From an uncultured Oscillospiraceae bacterium (GTDB lineage Bacteria; Bacillota; Clostridia; Oscillospirales; Oscillospiraceae): 64,000 bases of DNA. A model generated the notes under the pieces. It saw only the letters and a program-made list of their open reading frames with translations, made no database searches and had not been told where the DNA came from. Positions 1 to 8,450 of this stretch are shown one piece after another. The first letter of the stretch is position 1; each line of letters starts with the position of its first letter. The translations under genes were made by a program, and so were the position numbers. The stretch lies in NCBI GenBank assembly GCA_947626785.1, contig CANQTO010000011.1:1-64000 (forward strand), in the 5' to 3' direction.

Positions 1-455
1 CGGATGGCCTCGATCATCTTGTCGATGTCCACCACCGGCTCCTTGGCCAGCATCGCGCCCAGGATCGCCACGTTGGCGCCCTTGGGGTTGTTGACCTGCT
101 CGGCGATCCGGGTGGCGTCGCAGTAGACCACCTGCACGTCGTCCCGCACGACCTTCCGGTCGATCAGGGAGCTGTTGACCACCAGCAGTCCGCCCGGCTT
201 CACCTTGTCCTCAAACTTGTCCAGAGAGGGCAGGTTCATGGCGATGATGGCGTCCGCCTGGCCCACCATGGGGGAACCGACGGGATCGTCAGAGACGATG
301 ACGGAGCAGTTGGCGGTGCCGCCGCGCATCTCAGGGCCGTAGGAGGGCAGCCAGGAGACGTGCTTGCCGTCCAGCATGCAGGCCATGGCTACGAACTTGC
401 CGATGAGCAGCATGCCCTGGCCGCCGAAGCCCGCGAAAATATACTGTTTCATCAT
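1..455 (-). CDS. 2-oxoacid:ferredoxin oxidoreductase, gamma subunit (3' end outside window)
   Basis: Gamma subunit of a pyruvate/2-ketoacid ferredoxin oxidoreductase, which forms part of the heterotetramer that oxidatively decarboxylates a 2-oxoacid to its acyl-CoA with reduction of ferredoxin. About 151 residues are visible. The N-terminus has the family hallmark FAGFGGQG, followed by [10 protein letters not shown] and a conserved [10 protein letters not shown] segment. Two ATGs in tandem (455 and 452) can serve as start; the first lies one base past the beta-subunit stop, so the two are translationally linked. It is the last gene of the P-loop/ferredoxin/alpha/beta/gamma operon. Substrate is likely a branched-chain 2-oxoacid by similarity of the alpha subunit to VorB; this is not proven. 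Confidence 0.9.
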   Translation of the reverse strand, partial: MMKQYIFAGFGGQGMLLIGKFVAMACMLDGKHVSWLPSYGPEMRGGTANCSVIVSDDPVGSPMVGQADAIIAMNLPSLDKFEDKVKPGGLLVVNSSLIDRKVVRDDVQVVYCDATRIAEQVNNPKGANVAILGAMLAKEPVVDIDKMIEAI

Positions 456-456
456 A

Positions 457-1203
457 TTATTTTGCAGCCCCCTTGTCTTTATACACACCCAGCGGATAGT
501 AGGGGATCATGTTCTCCTCCAGCCACTTCATGGCCTCCACAGGGCTCAGGCCCCAGTTGGTGGGGCAGGTGGAGAGGACCTCTACCATGCAAAATCCCTT
601 GCCCTCCAGCTGATACTGGAAAGCCTTCTTGATCGCCCTCTTGGTCTTGATGATGTTGGCGTTGTTGTTCACCGCGCAGCGCTCGATGTAGTAGGAATCG
701 GGCACCGCGGCCAGCATCTCGCACATCTTGATGGGCGCGCCGCACCAGGCCTCGTCACGGCCGTTGGGGGAGGTGGTGGTCTTCTGGCCCACCAGGGTGG
801 TGGGGGCCATCTGGCCGCCGGTCATGCCGTAAATGGCGTTGTTGACGAAGACGGTGCTGATCTTCTCGCCGCGATGGGCGGCGTGGACGATCTCGGCGGT
901 GCCGATGGAGGCCAGGTCGCCGTCGCCCTGATAGGTGAAGACCAGGGTGTCGGGCTTGGCGCGCTTGACGCCGGTAGCCACGGCGGGAGCGCGGCCGTGG
1001 GCCGCCTCGATCATGTCGCAGTTGAAATAGTCATAGGCGAAAACGGAGCAGCCCACAGGGGCCACGCCCACGATGTCGCCATCCAGGTCCAGCTCATCCA
1101 GGACCTCGGCCACCAGGCGGTGGATAATGCCGTGGTTGCAGCCGGGGCAATAGTGGAACGGTTTGTCCGTCAGGTGCGGGGTCTTCTCAAATACTACCGC
1201 CAT
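457..1203 (-). CDS. 2-oxoacid:ferredoxin oxidoreductase, beta (TPP-binding) subunit
   Basis: Thiamine-diphosphate-binding subunit of the 2-oxoacid:ferredoxin oxidoreductase, 248 residues, usual length for the family. Visible are the CPGCNHG motif near residue 19, the GCSVFAYDYF segment, and the TPP/Mg-binding region GDGDLASIG followed by NNAIYGMTGGQ. Cytoplasmic. The gene sits between the alpha subunit (one base apart, stop at 1205) and the gamma subunit (start 455), a standard order for these complexes in Clostridia. Confidence 0.94.
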   Translation of the reverse strand: MAVVFEKTPHLTDKPFHYCPGCNHGIIHRLVAEVLDELDLDGDIVGVAPVGCSVFAYDYFNCDMIEAAHGRAPAVATGVKRAKPDTLVFTYQGDGDLASIGTAEIVHAAHRGEKISTVFVNNAIYGMTGGQMAPTTLVGQKTTTSPNGRDEAWCGAPIKMCEMLAAVPDSYYIERCAVNNNANIIKTKRAIKKAFQYQLEGKGFCMVEVLSTCPTNWGLSPVEAMKWLEENMIPYYPLGVYKDKGAAK

Positions 1204-1204
1204 T

Positions 1205-2284
1205 TTACATACCCTCCTTTATCGCGAGGATTTTCTCTTTGATCTCATCGGTGGTGGGGAACTGGCTGCCGCAGTGGCCAAAGAAGTGCGTGGGCTTGCC
1301 GCCCTCCAGAGCCAGCTTCACGTCCTCCAGCATCTGGCCTTCGTTGACCTCCACGTCCAGAACGGCCTTCACGCTGTCCCGGAGCGCGGTCTCGGCCAGG
1401 GCCTTGTAGGGATAGGGCCACACGGCGATGGGCCGGAACAGACCCACCTTGACGCCCTGCTCGCGCAGTTCGTCGACCACGGTCTTGACGATACGGGCCA
1501 CGGTGCCGAAGGCGGTGACGACGATCTCCGCGTCGTCGGTCTTGTAGTTCTCCCAGCGCTGCTCGTTGGCCCGGGCCTCGGCGTAGACCTCCTGCAGCAC
1601 AGCGTTGTGGACGGTCAGGTCCTCGGTGTTGATGAACAGGGAGTTGATGACGGCCCGCTTCTCGGGGTCGTCGCCCGGCTTCCAGCCGGTGCAGGCCCAG
1701 GGCTTCTTCTCCGGGTCCACCTTGAAGTCCACCATGTCGGGCATCTCCACAGGCTCCATCATCTGGGCGATGATGCCGTCAGCCAGGAACAGCACGGGCA
1801 TGCGGTACTTCTCAGCCTTGTCATAGGCGATCATCATCAGGTCGATGGCCTCCTGGATGGAGGAGGGGGCATAGGTCAGCAGATGGTAGTCGCCGTTGCC
1901 GCCGCCCTTGACGCCCTGGAAATAGTCGCCCTGGGAGGCCTGGATGCTGCCCAGGCCGGGGCCGCCGCGCATGACGTTCAGGATCACACAGGGGAGCCGG
2001 GAGCCGGCGCAGTAGGAAATGCCTTCCTGCTTCAGGCTGACGCCGGGGCTGGAGGAGGAGGTGATGACACGGGCGCCGGTGCTGGCCGCGCCGTACACCA
2101 TGTTGATAGCCGCGACCTCGCTCTCGGCCTGGAGGAAGCAGCCGCCCACCTCGGGCATCCGGGCGGACATGTATTCGGGGATCTCAGTCTGCGGAGTGAT
2201 GGGGTAGCCGAAGAAGAATCGGGCTCCGGCGCGAATGGCGGCCTCCGCGATCGCCTCGCTGCCTTTCATAAGTGTCAATGCCAT
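1205..2284 (-). CDS. vorB: 2-oxoacid:ferredoxin oxidoreductase, alpha subunit (VorB type)
   Basis: Alpha subunit of the same complex, 359 residues. The N-terminal part contains the FFGYPITPQTEIPEYM motif typical of the PFOR alpha family, then QAESEVAAINMVYGAASTGAR and SSSSPGVSLKQEG. Overall length and sequence match proteins annotated as 3-methyl-2-oxobutanoate dehydrogenase subunit VorB in Clostridia, which suggests a role in branched-chain amino acid degradation or synthesis. The ATG at 2284 is chosen over an in-frame upstream start because a clear AGGAGGG ribosome site lies about 7 nt before it. Confidence 0.92.
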   Translation of the reverse strand: MALTLMKGSEAIAEAAIRAGARFFFGYPITPQTEIPEYMSARMPEVGGCFLQAESEVAAINMVYGAASTGARVITSSSSPGVSLKQEGISYCAGSRLPCVILNVMRGGPGLGSIQASQGDYFQGVKGGGNGDYHLLTYAPSSIQEAIDLMMIAYDKAEKYRMPVLFLADGIIAQMMEPVEMPDMVDFKVDPEKKPWACTGWKPGDDPEKRAVINSLFINTEDLTVHNAVLQEVYAEARANEQRWENYKTDDAEIVVTAFGTVARIVKTVVDELREQGVKVGLFRPIAVWPYPYKALAETALRDSVKAVLDVEVNEGQMLEDVKLALEGGKPTHFFGHCGSQFPTTDEIKEKILAIKEGM

Positions 2285-2297
2285 ATCTCGTCCCTCC

Positions 2298-2507
2298 TTA
2301 ATCCTTTTCGATCCGGATCGCCACATCCGGGCAGGTCCGTGCGCAGGACGCGCAGGCAATGCACTCCTCCGGGACCGCTACCTCGGCGGGGTGATAGCCT
2401 TTCGCGTTGAGCTTGGTCTTGGAGAGGGCAAGGACGCCTTTGGGACAGGCCCTGACGCACAAGCCGCAGCCCTTGCAGACAAGCTCGTTGATAGTCACCT
2501 TTACCAT
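2298..2507 (-). CDS. 2x[4Fe-4S] ferredoxin subunit of the 2-oxoacid oxidoreductase
   Basis: Small ferredoxin-like delta subunit, 69 residues, with two CxxCxxCxxxC clusters: [12 protein letters not shown] in the N-terminal half and [12 protein letters not shown] in the C-terminal half. It carries electrons from the TPP centre to external ferredoxin. Start at the ATG at 2507 (sequence MVKVTINE) fits the family and has AGAGGTAG upstream; longer in-frame starts add a non-conserved leader. It lies 13 nt upstream of the alpha-subunit start. Confidence 0.93.
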   Translation of the reverse strand: MVKVTINELVCKGCGLCVRACPKGVLALSKTKLNAKGYHPAEVAVPEECIACASCARTCPDVAIRIEKD

Positions 2508-2583
2508 AAGATCTACCTCTTTTCTACACATAGTTCCTATTCCATACACCGCTTTCGCGGGAAACGCGCGTCGTTGTTTGGCC

Positions 2584-3291
2584 TTAATCGCTCAGGCCGT
2601 GGATCCAGCTGTCCCAATCCCGGTGCATATAGGTCTCGATGGGGACCGGGGTGCCGATGTAGGCCGGATCGTGCCCCTCGGCCAGGAAGATGTCCAGCAG
2701 CTCCTTGCGGCCGGAGGTGTATTTCACCGGCACGCCGGTGCGCTTGGATACCTCCTTGATCATCTCGTAGCCGTCCCGCAGCTCGTCGGGGCCGGTGAGC
2801 TGGGCCAGGTTCGTGTTGTTGATCATGCCGGTGATCTGCAGCCGGGAGTGGAGCTGCATCTCCTCCTGGAGCTTGATGATCTTCTCCACGGTGCCCGCCA
2901 GGGGCCGGCGGATATTGATCACGTTCAGCACCTCCAGGGCGCCGGGCTCCAGGTCCACAAAGTCCTGATGGTAGCGGCCCAGGGCGGTGGAGCCCACCGC
3001 GTCCCCGCCGGCGTCGAAGATCACCGTGTCCCAGTCCATGGCGAAGGCGGAGGCCACCTCCGCGGGCAGGGACAGGGTCTCGATGCCGGAGCAGGCGAAG
3101 TTGGGGGAGACCAGCCGGATCTCCTTCATGCGGGTCAGGCGGCCGTGCTCGGCCAGGCGGAAGTAAGTATTCACCATGTCGATGTCCAGCAGCTCCGTCC
3201 GCCCGGTCTCCGCCGCCTTGAAAGCGAAGTTCAAAGCCAGCTCCGTTTTGCCGCTGCCATAGTTCCCGATGAAGACGTACACTTTTTTCAT
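2584..3291 (-). CDS. P-loop ATP/GTP-binding protein associated with the 2-oxoacid oxidoreductase operon
   Basis: 235-residue protein with a Walker A motif GNYGSGKTE near residue 8 and a Walker-B-like VIFDAGGD near residue 92, giving a ParA/MinD- or CobW-like impression, but no family name is certain. It is the first gene of the oxidoreductase operon and is preceded by a good sigma-A promoter. Related P-loop proteins are often encoded beside ferredoxin oxidoreductase genes in Firmicutes, so a role in assembly or regulation of the complex is inferred from context only. The ATG at 3291 has AAAGGGGAT upstream; a longer start at 3321 lacks a site. Confidence 0.7.
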   Translation of the reverse strand: MKKVYVFIGNYGSGKTELALNFAFKAAETGRTELLDIDMVNTYFRLAEHGRLTRMKEIRLVSPNFACSGIETLSLPAEVASAFAMDWDTVIFDAGGDAVGSTALGRYHQDFVDLEPGALEVLNVINIRRPLAGTVEKIIKLQEEMQLHSRLQITGMINNTNLAQLTGPDELRDGYEMIKEVSKRTGVPVKYTSGRKELLDIFLAEGHDPAYIGTPVPIETYMHRDWDSWIHGLSD

Positions 3292-3357
3292 GCCCGATCC
3301 CCTTTTATGCAACTGTGCCATTTAAGCCGCGAAATCCTCCAGGATATTTGTGTAATT

Positions 3358-3387
3358 ATTATAGCATCCCGCCCTATCTGCCGTCAA
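3358..3387 (-). promoter_or_regulatory. Sigma-A promoter of the 2-oxoacid oxidoreductase operon
   Basis: On the minus strand TTGACG (3382-3387) is followed after 18 nt by TATAAT (3358-3363). It predicts a start near 3351 and a leader of about 60 nt before the ATG at 3291. The surrounding intergenic stretch (3292-3590) otherwise holds only AT-rich sequence and the terminator at 3521-3561. Confidence 0.75.
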
Positions 3388-3520
3388 TGAACAAACTGAA
3401 CAAGTTTCCAATGTTTTTAATTGCAACTTGACGAAGCTTTTAGCTTTTTGATTTTAAATAAAAGCAAAATTTATTTCCATTCGACTTTTAGAACTGAAAA
3501 AGAGTCAAGAGCGAAGAAAA

Positions 3521-3561
3521 TCTGGAAATAACAGGACGTTAAAAATCCTATTATTTCCAGA
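3521..3561 (-). terminator. Intrinsic terminator of the 3591-4088 lipoprotein gene
   Basis: Two 16-nt arms (3521-3536 and 3546-3561) pair with one G-U, separated by 9 nt. Read on the minus strand the stem is followed by TTTTCTTC, as expected for rho-independent termination of the leftward lipoprotein gene just upstream. Confidence 0.75.
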
Positions 3562-3590
3562 TCAATTCATTTATGTACTTTTCCCTGCTT

Positions 3591-4088
3591 TTATCCCAGG
3601 TCCATGAAGGTCTCCAGCCGCAGCTCCAGGGCGTAGGGCTCCTCCGCGTCCGGATCCTCCAGCTCGGCGCCCCATAGATACAGCGGGTCCTCGCCCAGCT
3701 GCTTTAGATCCTCCAGGGTGGCCGCGTAGATCTCGTAGCGGTCCTCGTAATACCAGAGCTTGCCGATCGTCACCCGGGTATTCTCGTCGTAGCGGACCGT
3801 GACGGGGACCTCGTCCGTGCCCAGACTCGCGGGCTCTAAGGTGACGCTGCTGCCGGTCATCTCCGCAAGATCGCGGCCGGGCAGGTTCAGTTTGGCGTAG
3901 TAGTTTTCGTTGAGGCCGGTCCCGCTCTCCAGCAGGGTCCCCGGCTCCGGCGCCGGAGTCTCAGCAGCAGCGGGTTCCGGGACTTCCTCCGCCGGGGCGG
4001 GGGAAGGCTGCTCCGCCTTCTGACCGCAAGCGGTCAGAGAGCCCAGCAGGGCCAGGACCAGCAGGATCGTCAATAGCTTTCTGTTCAT
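3591..4088 (-). CDS. Small lipoprotein of unknown function
   Basis: 165 residues with a lipoprotein signal peptide: MNRK, a hydrophobic core, and the lipobox LTAC (Cys21). After the Cys there is a Pro/Glu/Ala-rich linker (about residues 22-50), then a compact hydrophilic domain with no recognised family. It probably sits on the outer face of the membrane. It lies 30 nt downstream of the large solute-binding-like lipoprotein gene in the same direction and ends at a terminator, so the two are probably cotranscribed. Confidence 0.75.
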   Translation of the reverse strand: MNRKLLTILLVLALLGSLTACGQKAEQPSPAPAEEVPEPAAAETPAPEPGTLLESGTGLNENYYAKLNLPGRDLAEMTGSSVTLEPASLGTDEVPVTVRYDENTRVTIGKLWYYEDRYEIYAATLEDLKQLGEDPLYLWGAELEDPDAEEPYALELRLETFMDLG

Positions 4089-4118
4089 TGTTTTTTCTCC
4101 TTTTAAATATTTTTCTCG

Positions 4119-6287
4119 TCAGTATCGCTCGCCTACGTACATGGTGGCGCGGCTCTGGATAGCGGCGGCGGTCTCCTCGAGAGTTTTCGCGCCGCTGAGA
4201 TAGGGGATGTACTGCTCCTGGATGATACCCAACAGCTCCTCATCCGTGCCGGGGCAGCGGCCGGCGGAGGAGAGGATCTCCCTGGCCAGGGCGATGTCCG
4301 CCTGGGTGAGTTCCCCGGTGAACATGCCGCCGGCCCACATGGAGTTGCCCAGGGCCGCCTGATTGGCCAGCTTTTCAAAGGAGCTCTTCAGACAGGGGAA
4401 GAACCAGCCGCTCTCCTGCATGCCCGGCTCCAGGAAGCTGCGGACAAAGGCCCAGGCCCCCTCCTTGTGCTCGCAGGCGCTGGAGAAGCCGATCAGGTTG
4501 ACCGGCCGTATCAGCCGTTCCGGCTCCCCAAAGACACTGGGATAGCCCACGTCCCGGGCCTGGCCCCCCAGACGGGCGTTGAACTCGGCCACGTCGTAGA
4601 AGCTGCTGAGGGGGACGCAGAGACAGTTGAAGGGCCCGGCGCTCTCCTCCTCGCCCGCCGGGAGAAGGGCGCTGAGGAGGGCTTTGTACGCCTCTAGGAA
4701 CCGGGCGAAGTCCGCTCCGTCATAGAGGCATTTGCCGTTCTCCCAGTCCACAAAGCGGCTGTCCAGGGCCGCGATGTTGGACAGATACCAGCCCGGGTCC
4801 ATCCAGGTCTCGTCCTTCTCCTTCAGCTCCCCGCTCTCCTTCAGGGCCAGGTACTCGTCCACCGTCCAGCCCGGCTGAGGGGCCGTGTCCGCCGCGGCCA
4901 GCACGGTGCAGACGGAGAGGCTGCTGGTCACATAGGAGAGCCGGCCGTCCACCCGCAGGGCGTCGAAGACGTTGGTGAAATAGTCGTCCCGGTGGATGGC
5001 CGGGTCCCTGTCCAGCCAGGGGTCCAGGTCCTCCAGGATGCCCCGGCGGGAGTAGGCCTCCGCCGGCAGGCCGTTTAAGTCGATGATGTCCGGCACCTTG
5101 CCGGCGATCAGGTCCATGTTCAGCCGCTCCAGGGCCTGGGCCCGGTCCTCCTCGGAGGCGCTCCGGTAGGCCTCGCTGAAGGAGTCCAGCTCCACCCGGT
5201 AGCTCTCGTTGCTCTTGTTGAACTGGGCCACGGCCTCTAAGATGTCGTTCTCCGGCTCCAGGCTCAGCATACTCAGCACCGTGCGGCTGTCCTCTCCCGG
5301 TTCCACCACGCAGAATTCATAGCGCAGCAGCTGAGTCTGGCTGAAGCTGCCCGCCACCACGGCAAAGCGCCCCTCGGCGAGGGGGCAGACATAGGCGTCC
5401 CCGCTGGCGAGACCCAGGTTGGACCAGTTGAAGAGGGCCTCCTCCGGGCCCTTTTCCAGGCTGCACCGGCTGAAGACCGAGCCGTCGTAGAGATAGAAGT
5501 CCCCCTCGTTGTCCCCGGGGAAGACCTTGCTGAGGGGCCCCAGGTCCAGCCCCTCGCCCAGGCTCCGCTTCCGGGTGTCCAGCAGCCGGAGGGCGTAGGA
5601 CTCCTCATAGTTCTCGGTGGAGCAGACGGCCAGCCGGCCGTCGCCGGTGGTGATGAGGTTCTTGGGGTTGCCCTCCCCCTGGAGGCTGTACTGGTAGTTG
5701 CCGTTCTTGTCGAAGAGGAAACAGAAGGTCTTGACATCCCGCAGGCCGACGCACAGCCGCCCGTCCCCGTCAGTAGCCAGGGAGTACTCCTCATAGAGGG
5801 GATAGGGGTCCCGGATGGGGCCCCGGACGCCCTGCTCCTCCAGCCAGGGGTCCAGGGGGACCTCAGAGAGCTGCCGGTCCTGCCCGTTGAAGCGCCGCAG
5901 GGTATAGTGGGCGCTGTCCTCCCCCTGGGGCGCGGCGCAGAGGACCCAGAGCCCGCCCTGCCGGTCCGGCGTCAAAGCCAGGGGGATCTCTCCCGGGCCC
6001 AGCCGGAGGGACAGCTTTTGAAAGCCGCTGCCGTCGGTACCGATGGCGGCGGCGTAGACCGCCGGGTTTTCCGGGTCCGTCTCCTCCCGGCAGCAGAGCA
6101 GGAGCCGGTCCCCGTCCAGGGCGCAGCTGCTGATGCCGGTGATGCTCTCCGGCAGGGCCACGTAATGGCTGAGGATGTAGGAGCGGGCCTCTGCCTCCGG
6201 CTCCGGTCCCGGTTTCTGCCCGCAGGCGGCCAGACCCAGCAGGCAGAGCAGCGCACAGAGAATAACGAGAAATTTCTTCAATTTCAA
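4119..6287 (-). CDS. Large lipoprotein with C-terminal extracellular solute-binding-like domain
   Basis: 722 residues with a signal peptide and lipobox GLAAC (Cys22). Residues about 40-330 look like a beta-propeller-type repeat region (recurrent Asp/Gly/Leu-rich blades such as TPDRQGGLWVL and ATDGDGRLCVG). The C-terminal half (about 340-700) resembles family 1 extracellular solute-binding proteins: it starts with EPENDILEAVAQFNKSN and carries a late YLSGAKTLEETAAAIQ. Translation starts at a TTG (6287) with AGGAGGAAC upstream. No transporter permeases adjoin it, so a sensory or binding role rather than transport is possible. It follows a sigma/anti-sigma operon and is separated from it by a terminator. 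Confidence 0.72.
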   Translation of the reverse strand: MKLKKFLVILCALLCLLGLAACGQKPGPEPEAEARSYILSHYVALPESITGISSCALDGDRLLLCCREETDPENPAVYAAAIGTDGSGFQKLSLRLGPGEIPLALTPDRQGGLWVLCAAPQGEDSAHYTLRRFNGQDRQLSEVPLDPWLEEQGVRGPIRDPYPLYEEYSLATDGDGRLCVGLRDVKTFCFLFDKNGNYQYSLQGEGNPKNLITTGDGRLAVCSTENYEESYALRLLDTRKRSLGEGLDLGPLSKVFPGDNEGDFYLYDGSVFSRCSLEKGPEEALFNWSNLGLASGDAYVCPLAEGRFAVVAGSFSQTQLLRYEFCVVEPGEDSRTVLSMLSLEPENDILEAVAQFNKSNESYRVELDSFSEAYRSASEEDRAQALERLNMDLIAGKVPDIIDLNGLPAEAYSRRGILEDLDPWLDRDPAIHRDDYFTNVFDALRVDGRLSYVTSSLSVCTVLAAADTAPQPGWTVDEYLALKESGELKEKDETWMDPGWYLSNIAALDSRFVDWENGKCLYDGADFARFLEAYKALLSALLPAGEEESAGPFNCLCVPLSSFYDVAEFNARLGGQARDVGYPSVFGEPERLIRPVNLIGFSSACEHKEGAWAFVRSFLEPGMQESGWFFPCLKSSFEKLANQAALGNSMWAGGMFTGELTQADIALAREILSSAGRCPGTDEELLGIIQEQYIPYLSGAKTLEETAAAIQSRATMYVGERY

Positions 6288-6325
6288 TAAAAGTTCCTCC
6301 TTTCTGTCAGAAAAGGGTATAAAAA

Positions 6326-6360
6326 TGGCCCTCTTCCATCCTTACGGAGAAAGAGGGCCA
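6326..6360 (-). terminator. Intrinsic terminator after the sigma/anti-sigma operon
   Basis: Perfect 10-bp stem (6326-6335 with 6351-6360), 15-nt loop, followed on the minus strand by TTTTT. It lies 12 nt beyond the anti-sigma gene stop and before the TTG start of the solute-binding-like lipoprotein. Confidence 0.85.
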
Positions 6361-6372
6361 AACCGGACACTG

Positions 6373-7077
6373 CTAATTCTTAAGTTTTTGCAGGTTCTCG
6401 GCGATCTTCACGATGGTCTCCAGGTCCCGGTTAGCCTGGATGGAGAACTGGAGCCCGGCCTCCTCGTCAAACCAGACCAGCACGCTGCTGCCCCCGTCGG
6501 AGCCGCGATAGAAGTCCCCGGCGGTGCCCGCCACGGAGACGGTCTCCCCGACCACGTCGAAGTCGGAGGTCACCGTCCCCACGTTCCCCTCGTACATAAA
6601 GCCGTAGAGGATGAACAGGTAACTGCCGTCCTGGTCGCTCCGGTACATCAGGCGCATGGAATAGTCGGTCTCGGCCAGGCTGCCCAGGTAGCGGTAGTCC
6701 TCCGGCAGGTAGCCGGGCTCCAGGGCGGGCAGCGCCTCCGCGTGCTCCGCGCCATAGTAGCGGTACTCAGTGTCGCCTCCCGCCACGCTCCGGTACCAGC
6801 GGCGGAAGTCCGCCCTCGCCTGGGTGTCCGTCGCCAGCAAGGTGCCGGCCAGGACCAACGCCACGGCCAGCACGGCGGCCAGGTCCCGCAGCCGGCGGAG
6901 CCGGACGCGGCGGACCCTCTCCCGGCGGAAGAGGCCGTCCATCTTCGCCTCAAACTCCTCGGAAAAGACATGGGGCTCCGGCTCCTCCGGCAGGGCGTCC
7001 AGCATGGAGCGGGCCACCTGCCCCGCCGCCTGCTCCAGCTCCCGGCCGGTGAAGGGGAAGCCGTCTTCTGTTTTCAT
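6373..7077 (-). CDS. Membrane-anchored anti-sigma-like protein (DUF4367-type C-terminal domain)
   Basis: 234 residues. A cytoplasmic N-terminal part of about 85 residues rich in charged residues is followed by a single membrane segment (DLAAVLAVALVLAGTLLA, about residues 86-104) and an extracytoplasmic domain of about 125 residues. That domain contains GYLPEDYRYLGS and ends in DLETIVKIAENL, as in DUF4367 proteins. Such proteins are commonly encoded next to ECF sigma factors, and here the start codon overlaps the sigma-factor stop (ATGA, 7074-7077), so translation is coupled. Role as anti-sigma factor is inferred from this arrangement. Confidence 0.8.
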   Translation of the reverse strand: MKTEDGFPFTGRELEQAAGQVARSMLDALPEEPEPHVFSEEFEAKMDGLFRRERVRRVRLRRLRDLAAVLAVALVLAGTLLATDTQARADFRRWYRSVAGGDTEYRYYGAEHAEALPALEPGYLPEDYRYLGSLAETDYSMRLMYRSDQDGSYLFILYGFMYEGNVGTVTSDFDVVGETVSVAGTAGDFYRGSDGGSSVLVWFDEEAGLQFSIQANRDLETIVKIAENLQKLKN

Positions 7078-7595
7078 AGGGCCGTCCCCTCCTTTTCCAG
7101 CTCTGCCCGCAGGGCCTTCTTGGCCCGCCAGAGCAGCTTCTGGACCGAACCCCGGTCCATGCCCAGGAGCTTTGCCAGCTCTCCGGTGTCGTAACCCATA
7201 TAAAAGCGCAGAAGCAGCGCCTGCCGGTAGCGGGCCGGGAGCCGGGCCAGGGCGTCGGCCAGGCCGCCGTCCCCGGGCAGGGGCGTCTCCACCCCATGCA
7301 CCGCCTCGTCCAGTTCCGCCGGGGACAGGCGCCTGCGGGAGCGGAGGATGTCGATGGCTTTGTTCTCAGTCACCAATACGCAGAAGGCCTTCGTTTCCGG
7401 ACAGCGGACCTCAGAATTTTTCCGCAGATTTTCCAGAATGGAGACAAAAGCCTGCTGCACGGCGTCCTCCGCGTCCTCCCGGCTGCGGAGGATGCGGAAG
7501 GCCACGTAGTACATCAGCTGCCGGTATTCCAGATAGAGCTGTTCAAATCGTTCCCGCTCCGCCTCGGAATGGAGCATTTGCAGAAGGATCAGCAT
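7074..7595 (-). CDS. ECF-type RNA polymerase sigma factor
   Basis: 173 residues with the two sigma regions of the ECF family: region 2 (FEQLYLEYRQLMYYVAFRILRSREDAEDAVQQAFVSILENL) and region 4 (LARLPARYRQALLLRFYMGYDTGELAKLLGMDRGSVQKLLWRA... in shortened form, a helix-turn-helix ending in RAKKALRAELE). The ATG at 7595 is preferred because GGAGG lies 5 nt upstream; a TTG at 7607 would include that site in the coding region. A consensus-like promoter lies 30-58 nt upstream. It probably directs transcription in response to an envelope signal sensed by the coupled anti-sigma protein. Confidence 0.9.
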   Translation of the reverse strand: MLILLQMLHSEAERERFEQLYLEYRQLMYYVAFRILRSREDAEDAVQQAFVSILENLRKNSEVRCPETKAFCVLVTENKAIDILRSRRRLSPAELDEAVHGVETPLPGDGGLADALARLPARYRQALLLRFYMGYDTGELAKLLGMDRGSVQKLLWRAKKALRAELEKEGTAL

Positions 7596-7624
7596 GGGCG
7601 CCTCCAATGGGGGAAGGTAGCTCC

Positions 7625-7653
7625 ATTATAGGGCGAAAAGTCACATTTGGCAA
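7625..7653 (-). promoter_or_regulatory. Promoter of the sigma/anti-sigma operon
   Basis: Minus-strand TTGCCA (7648-7653), 17-nt spacer, TATAAT (7625-7630). This is a sigma-A type promoter giving a leader of about 25 nt before the ATG at 7595. Confidence 0.75.
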
Positions 7654-7672
7654 CAAAAAGCGTACTATAAGG

Positions 7673-8155
7673 TTATTTTCTCACCCCTTCGATGTGCAGG
7701 GCACGGGCCTGGGCGTAGGCGTAGCCGGAGAGGGGGCGGCCCAGAGCGTCAAAGCTGTGGGCGGCAAGCAAAGGCTCCCCGCCCCGCCGCTCCAGCACCA
7801 CCGGGCAGTGGCTGAAGACCCCGCCGCCGAAGCTCAGCTGGATCAGGTCCCCCGGCTCCGCCTCCTCCGGCCGGACGGCAGTGGCCCAGGGGCCGGGGCC
7901 CCGGTTCTCCGTCAGAAAGCGGTAGAGAAACTCCACCCCTGTCCAGGCGGCGCTGCGGCTGCCGGCGCTCACGTAGTACCAGCCGGTGTCCGGCGTCCAG
8001 TTCATGACGCCGCAGCCGGCGTAGAGGCACTGGGAGGCAAAGTTGGTGCAGTCGCCGCCAAGGCGCTCGAAATCGTAATAAGCCGGGTTCCGGCCCAGGG
8101 CCCAGCGGCGGGCGTAGTCCACCGCCGCCTGCCGGTCATAGCGCAGTTCGCGCAT
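7673..8155 (-). CDS. Amidase-domain protein (Amidase_6 family)
   Basis: 160 residues. The segment GGDCTNFASQCLYAG near residue 37 contains the Cys of the Amidase_6 family, followed by WYYVSAGSRSAAWTGVEFLYRFL and then GDLIQL and a His (HCPVVL, AHSFDA) that fit a papain-like Cys/His catalytic pair. No signal peptide is visible, so it may act inside the cell or leave by another route. The ATG at 8155 has AGGTGAGG just upstream; the GTG at 8164 overlaps that site and is less likely. Monocistronic, leftward. Confidence 0.82.
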   Translation of the reverse strand: MRELRYDRQAAVDYARRWALGRNPAYYDFERLGGDCTNFASQCLYAGCGVMNWTPDTGWYYVSAGSRSAAWTGVEFLYRFLTENRGPGPWATAVRPEEAEPGDLIQLSFGGGVFSHCPVVLERRGGEPLLAAHSFDALGRPLSGYAYAQARALHIEGVRK

Positions 8156-8230
8156 GTTCCTCACCTCAGACCATCTTATGAGTGCAGTATGCCGGGGGTC
8201 TGAAATTTAACACTTTCCCGTACAAAGCAA

Positions 8231-8263
8231 AATACCTGCCATCTCTTAGAGACAGCAGGTATT
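8231..8263 (-). terminator. Terminator of the type I toxin mRNA
   Basis: Arms AATACCTGC (8231-8239) and GCAGGTATT (8255-8263) with an additional inner TCTC/GAGA pairing. Read on the minus strand the stem is followed by TTTGC, so it fits the 3' end of the leftward toxin transcript that starts near 8658. Confidence 0.7.
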
Positions 8264-8299
8264 ACGACTTTCACTCTCCGGGGAATAGAGAAAATCCTA

Positions 8300-8328
8300 T
8301 TGACAAAGACAGACCTGACCTTTATAAT
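8300..8328 (+). promoter_or_regulatory. Consensus promoter of the antitoxin RNA
   Basis: Perfect TTGACA (8300-8305), 17-nt spacer and perfect TATAAT (8323-8328) on the plus strand. It drives a short RNA, opposite to the toxin transcript, with no open reading frame of note. Confidence 0.9.
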
Positions 8329-8334
8329 AAAAGT

Positions 8335-8450
8335 GTGGAAACCCATTAGACGGTGCCACAGTACATGAAGCTTTATATGAGAACAGGGGCCTGCTTAGCC
8401 CCTAACCCCAGTGAGCCGCCTGGTTGCAGCAGACGGCTCACTTCTCTTTT
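8335..8450 (+). ncRNA. Predicted antisense antitoxin RNA of a type I toxin-antitoxin system
   Basis: A transcript of about 115 nt is bounded by a perfect sigma-A promoter (8300-8328) and a strong intrinsic terminator: GTGAGCCG (8411-8418) with CGGCTCAC (8434-8441), then TTCTCTTTT. A second hairpin (AGGGGC/GCCCCT) lies before the terminator. The terminator overlaps the last codons of the oppositely oriented toxin gene, and the rest is complementary to the toxin mRNA 3' UTR. This is the arrangement seen in txpA/RatA and bsrG/SR4. Its first 10 nt (GTGGAAACCC) are the same as those of the predicted toxin mRNA. Confidence 0.75.
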
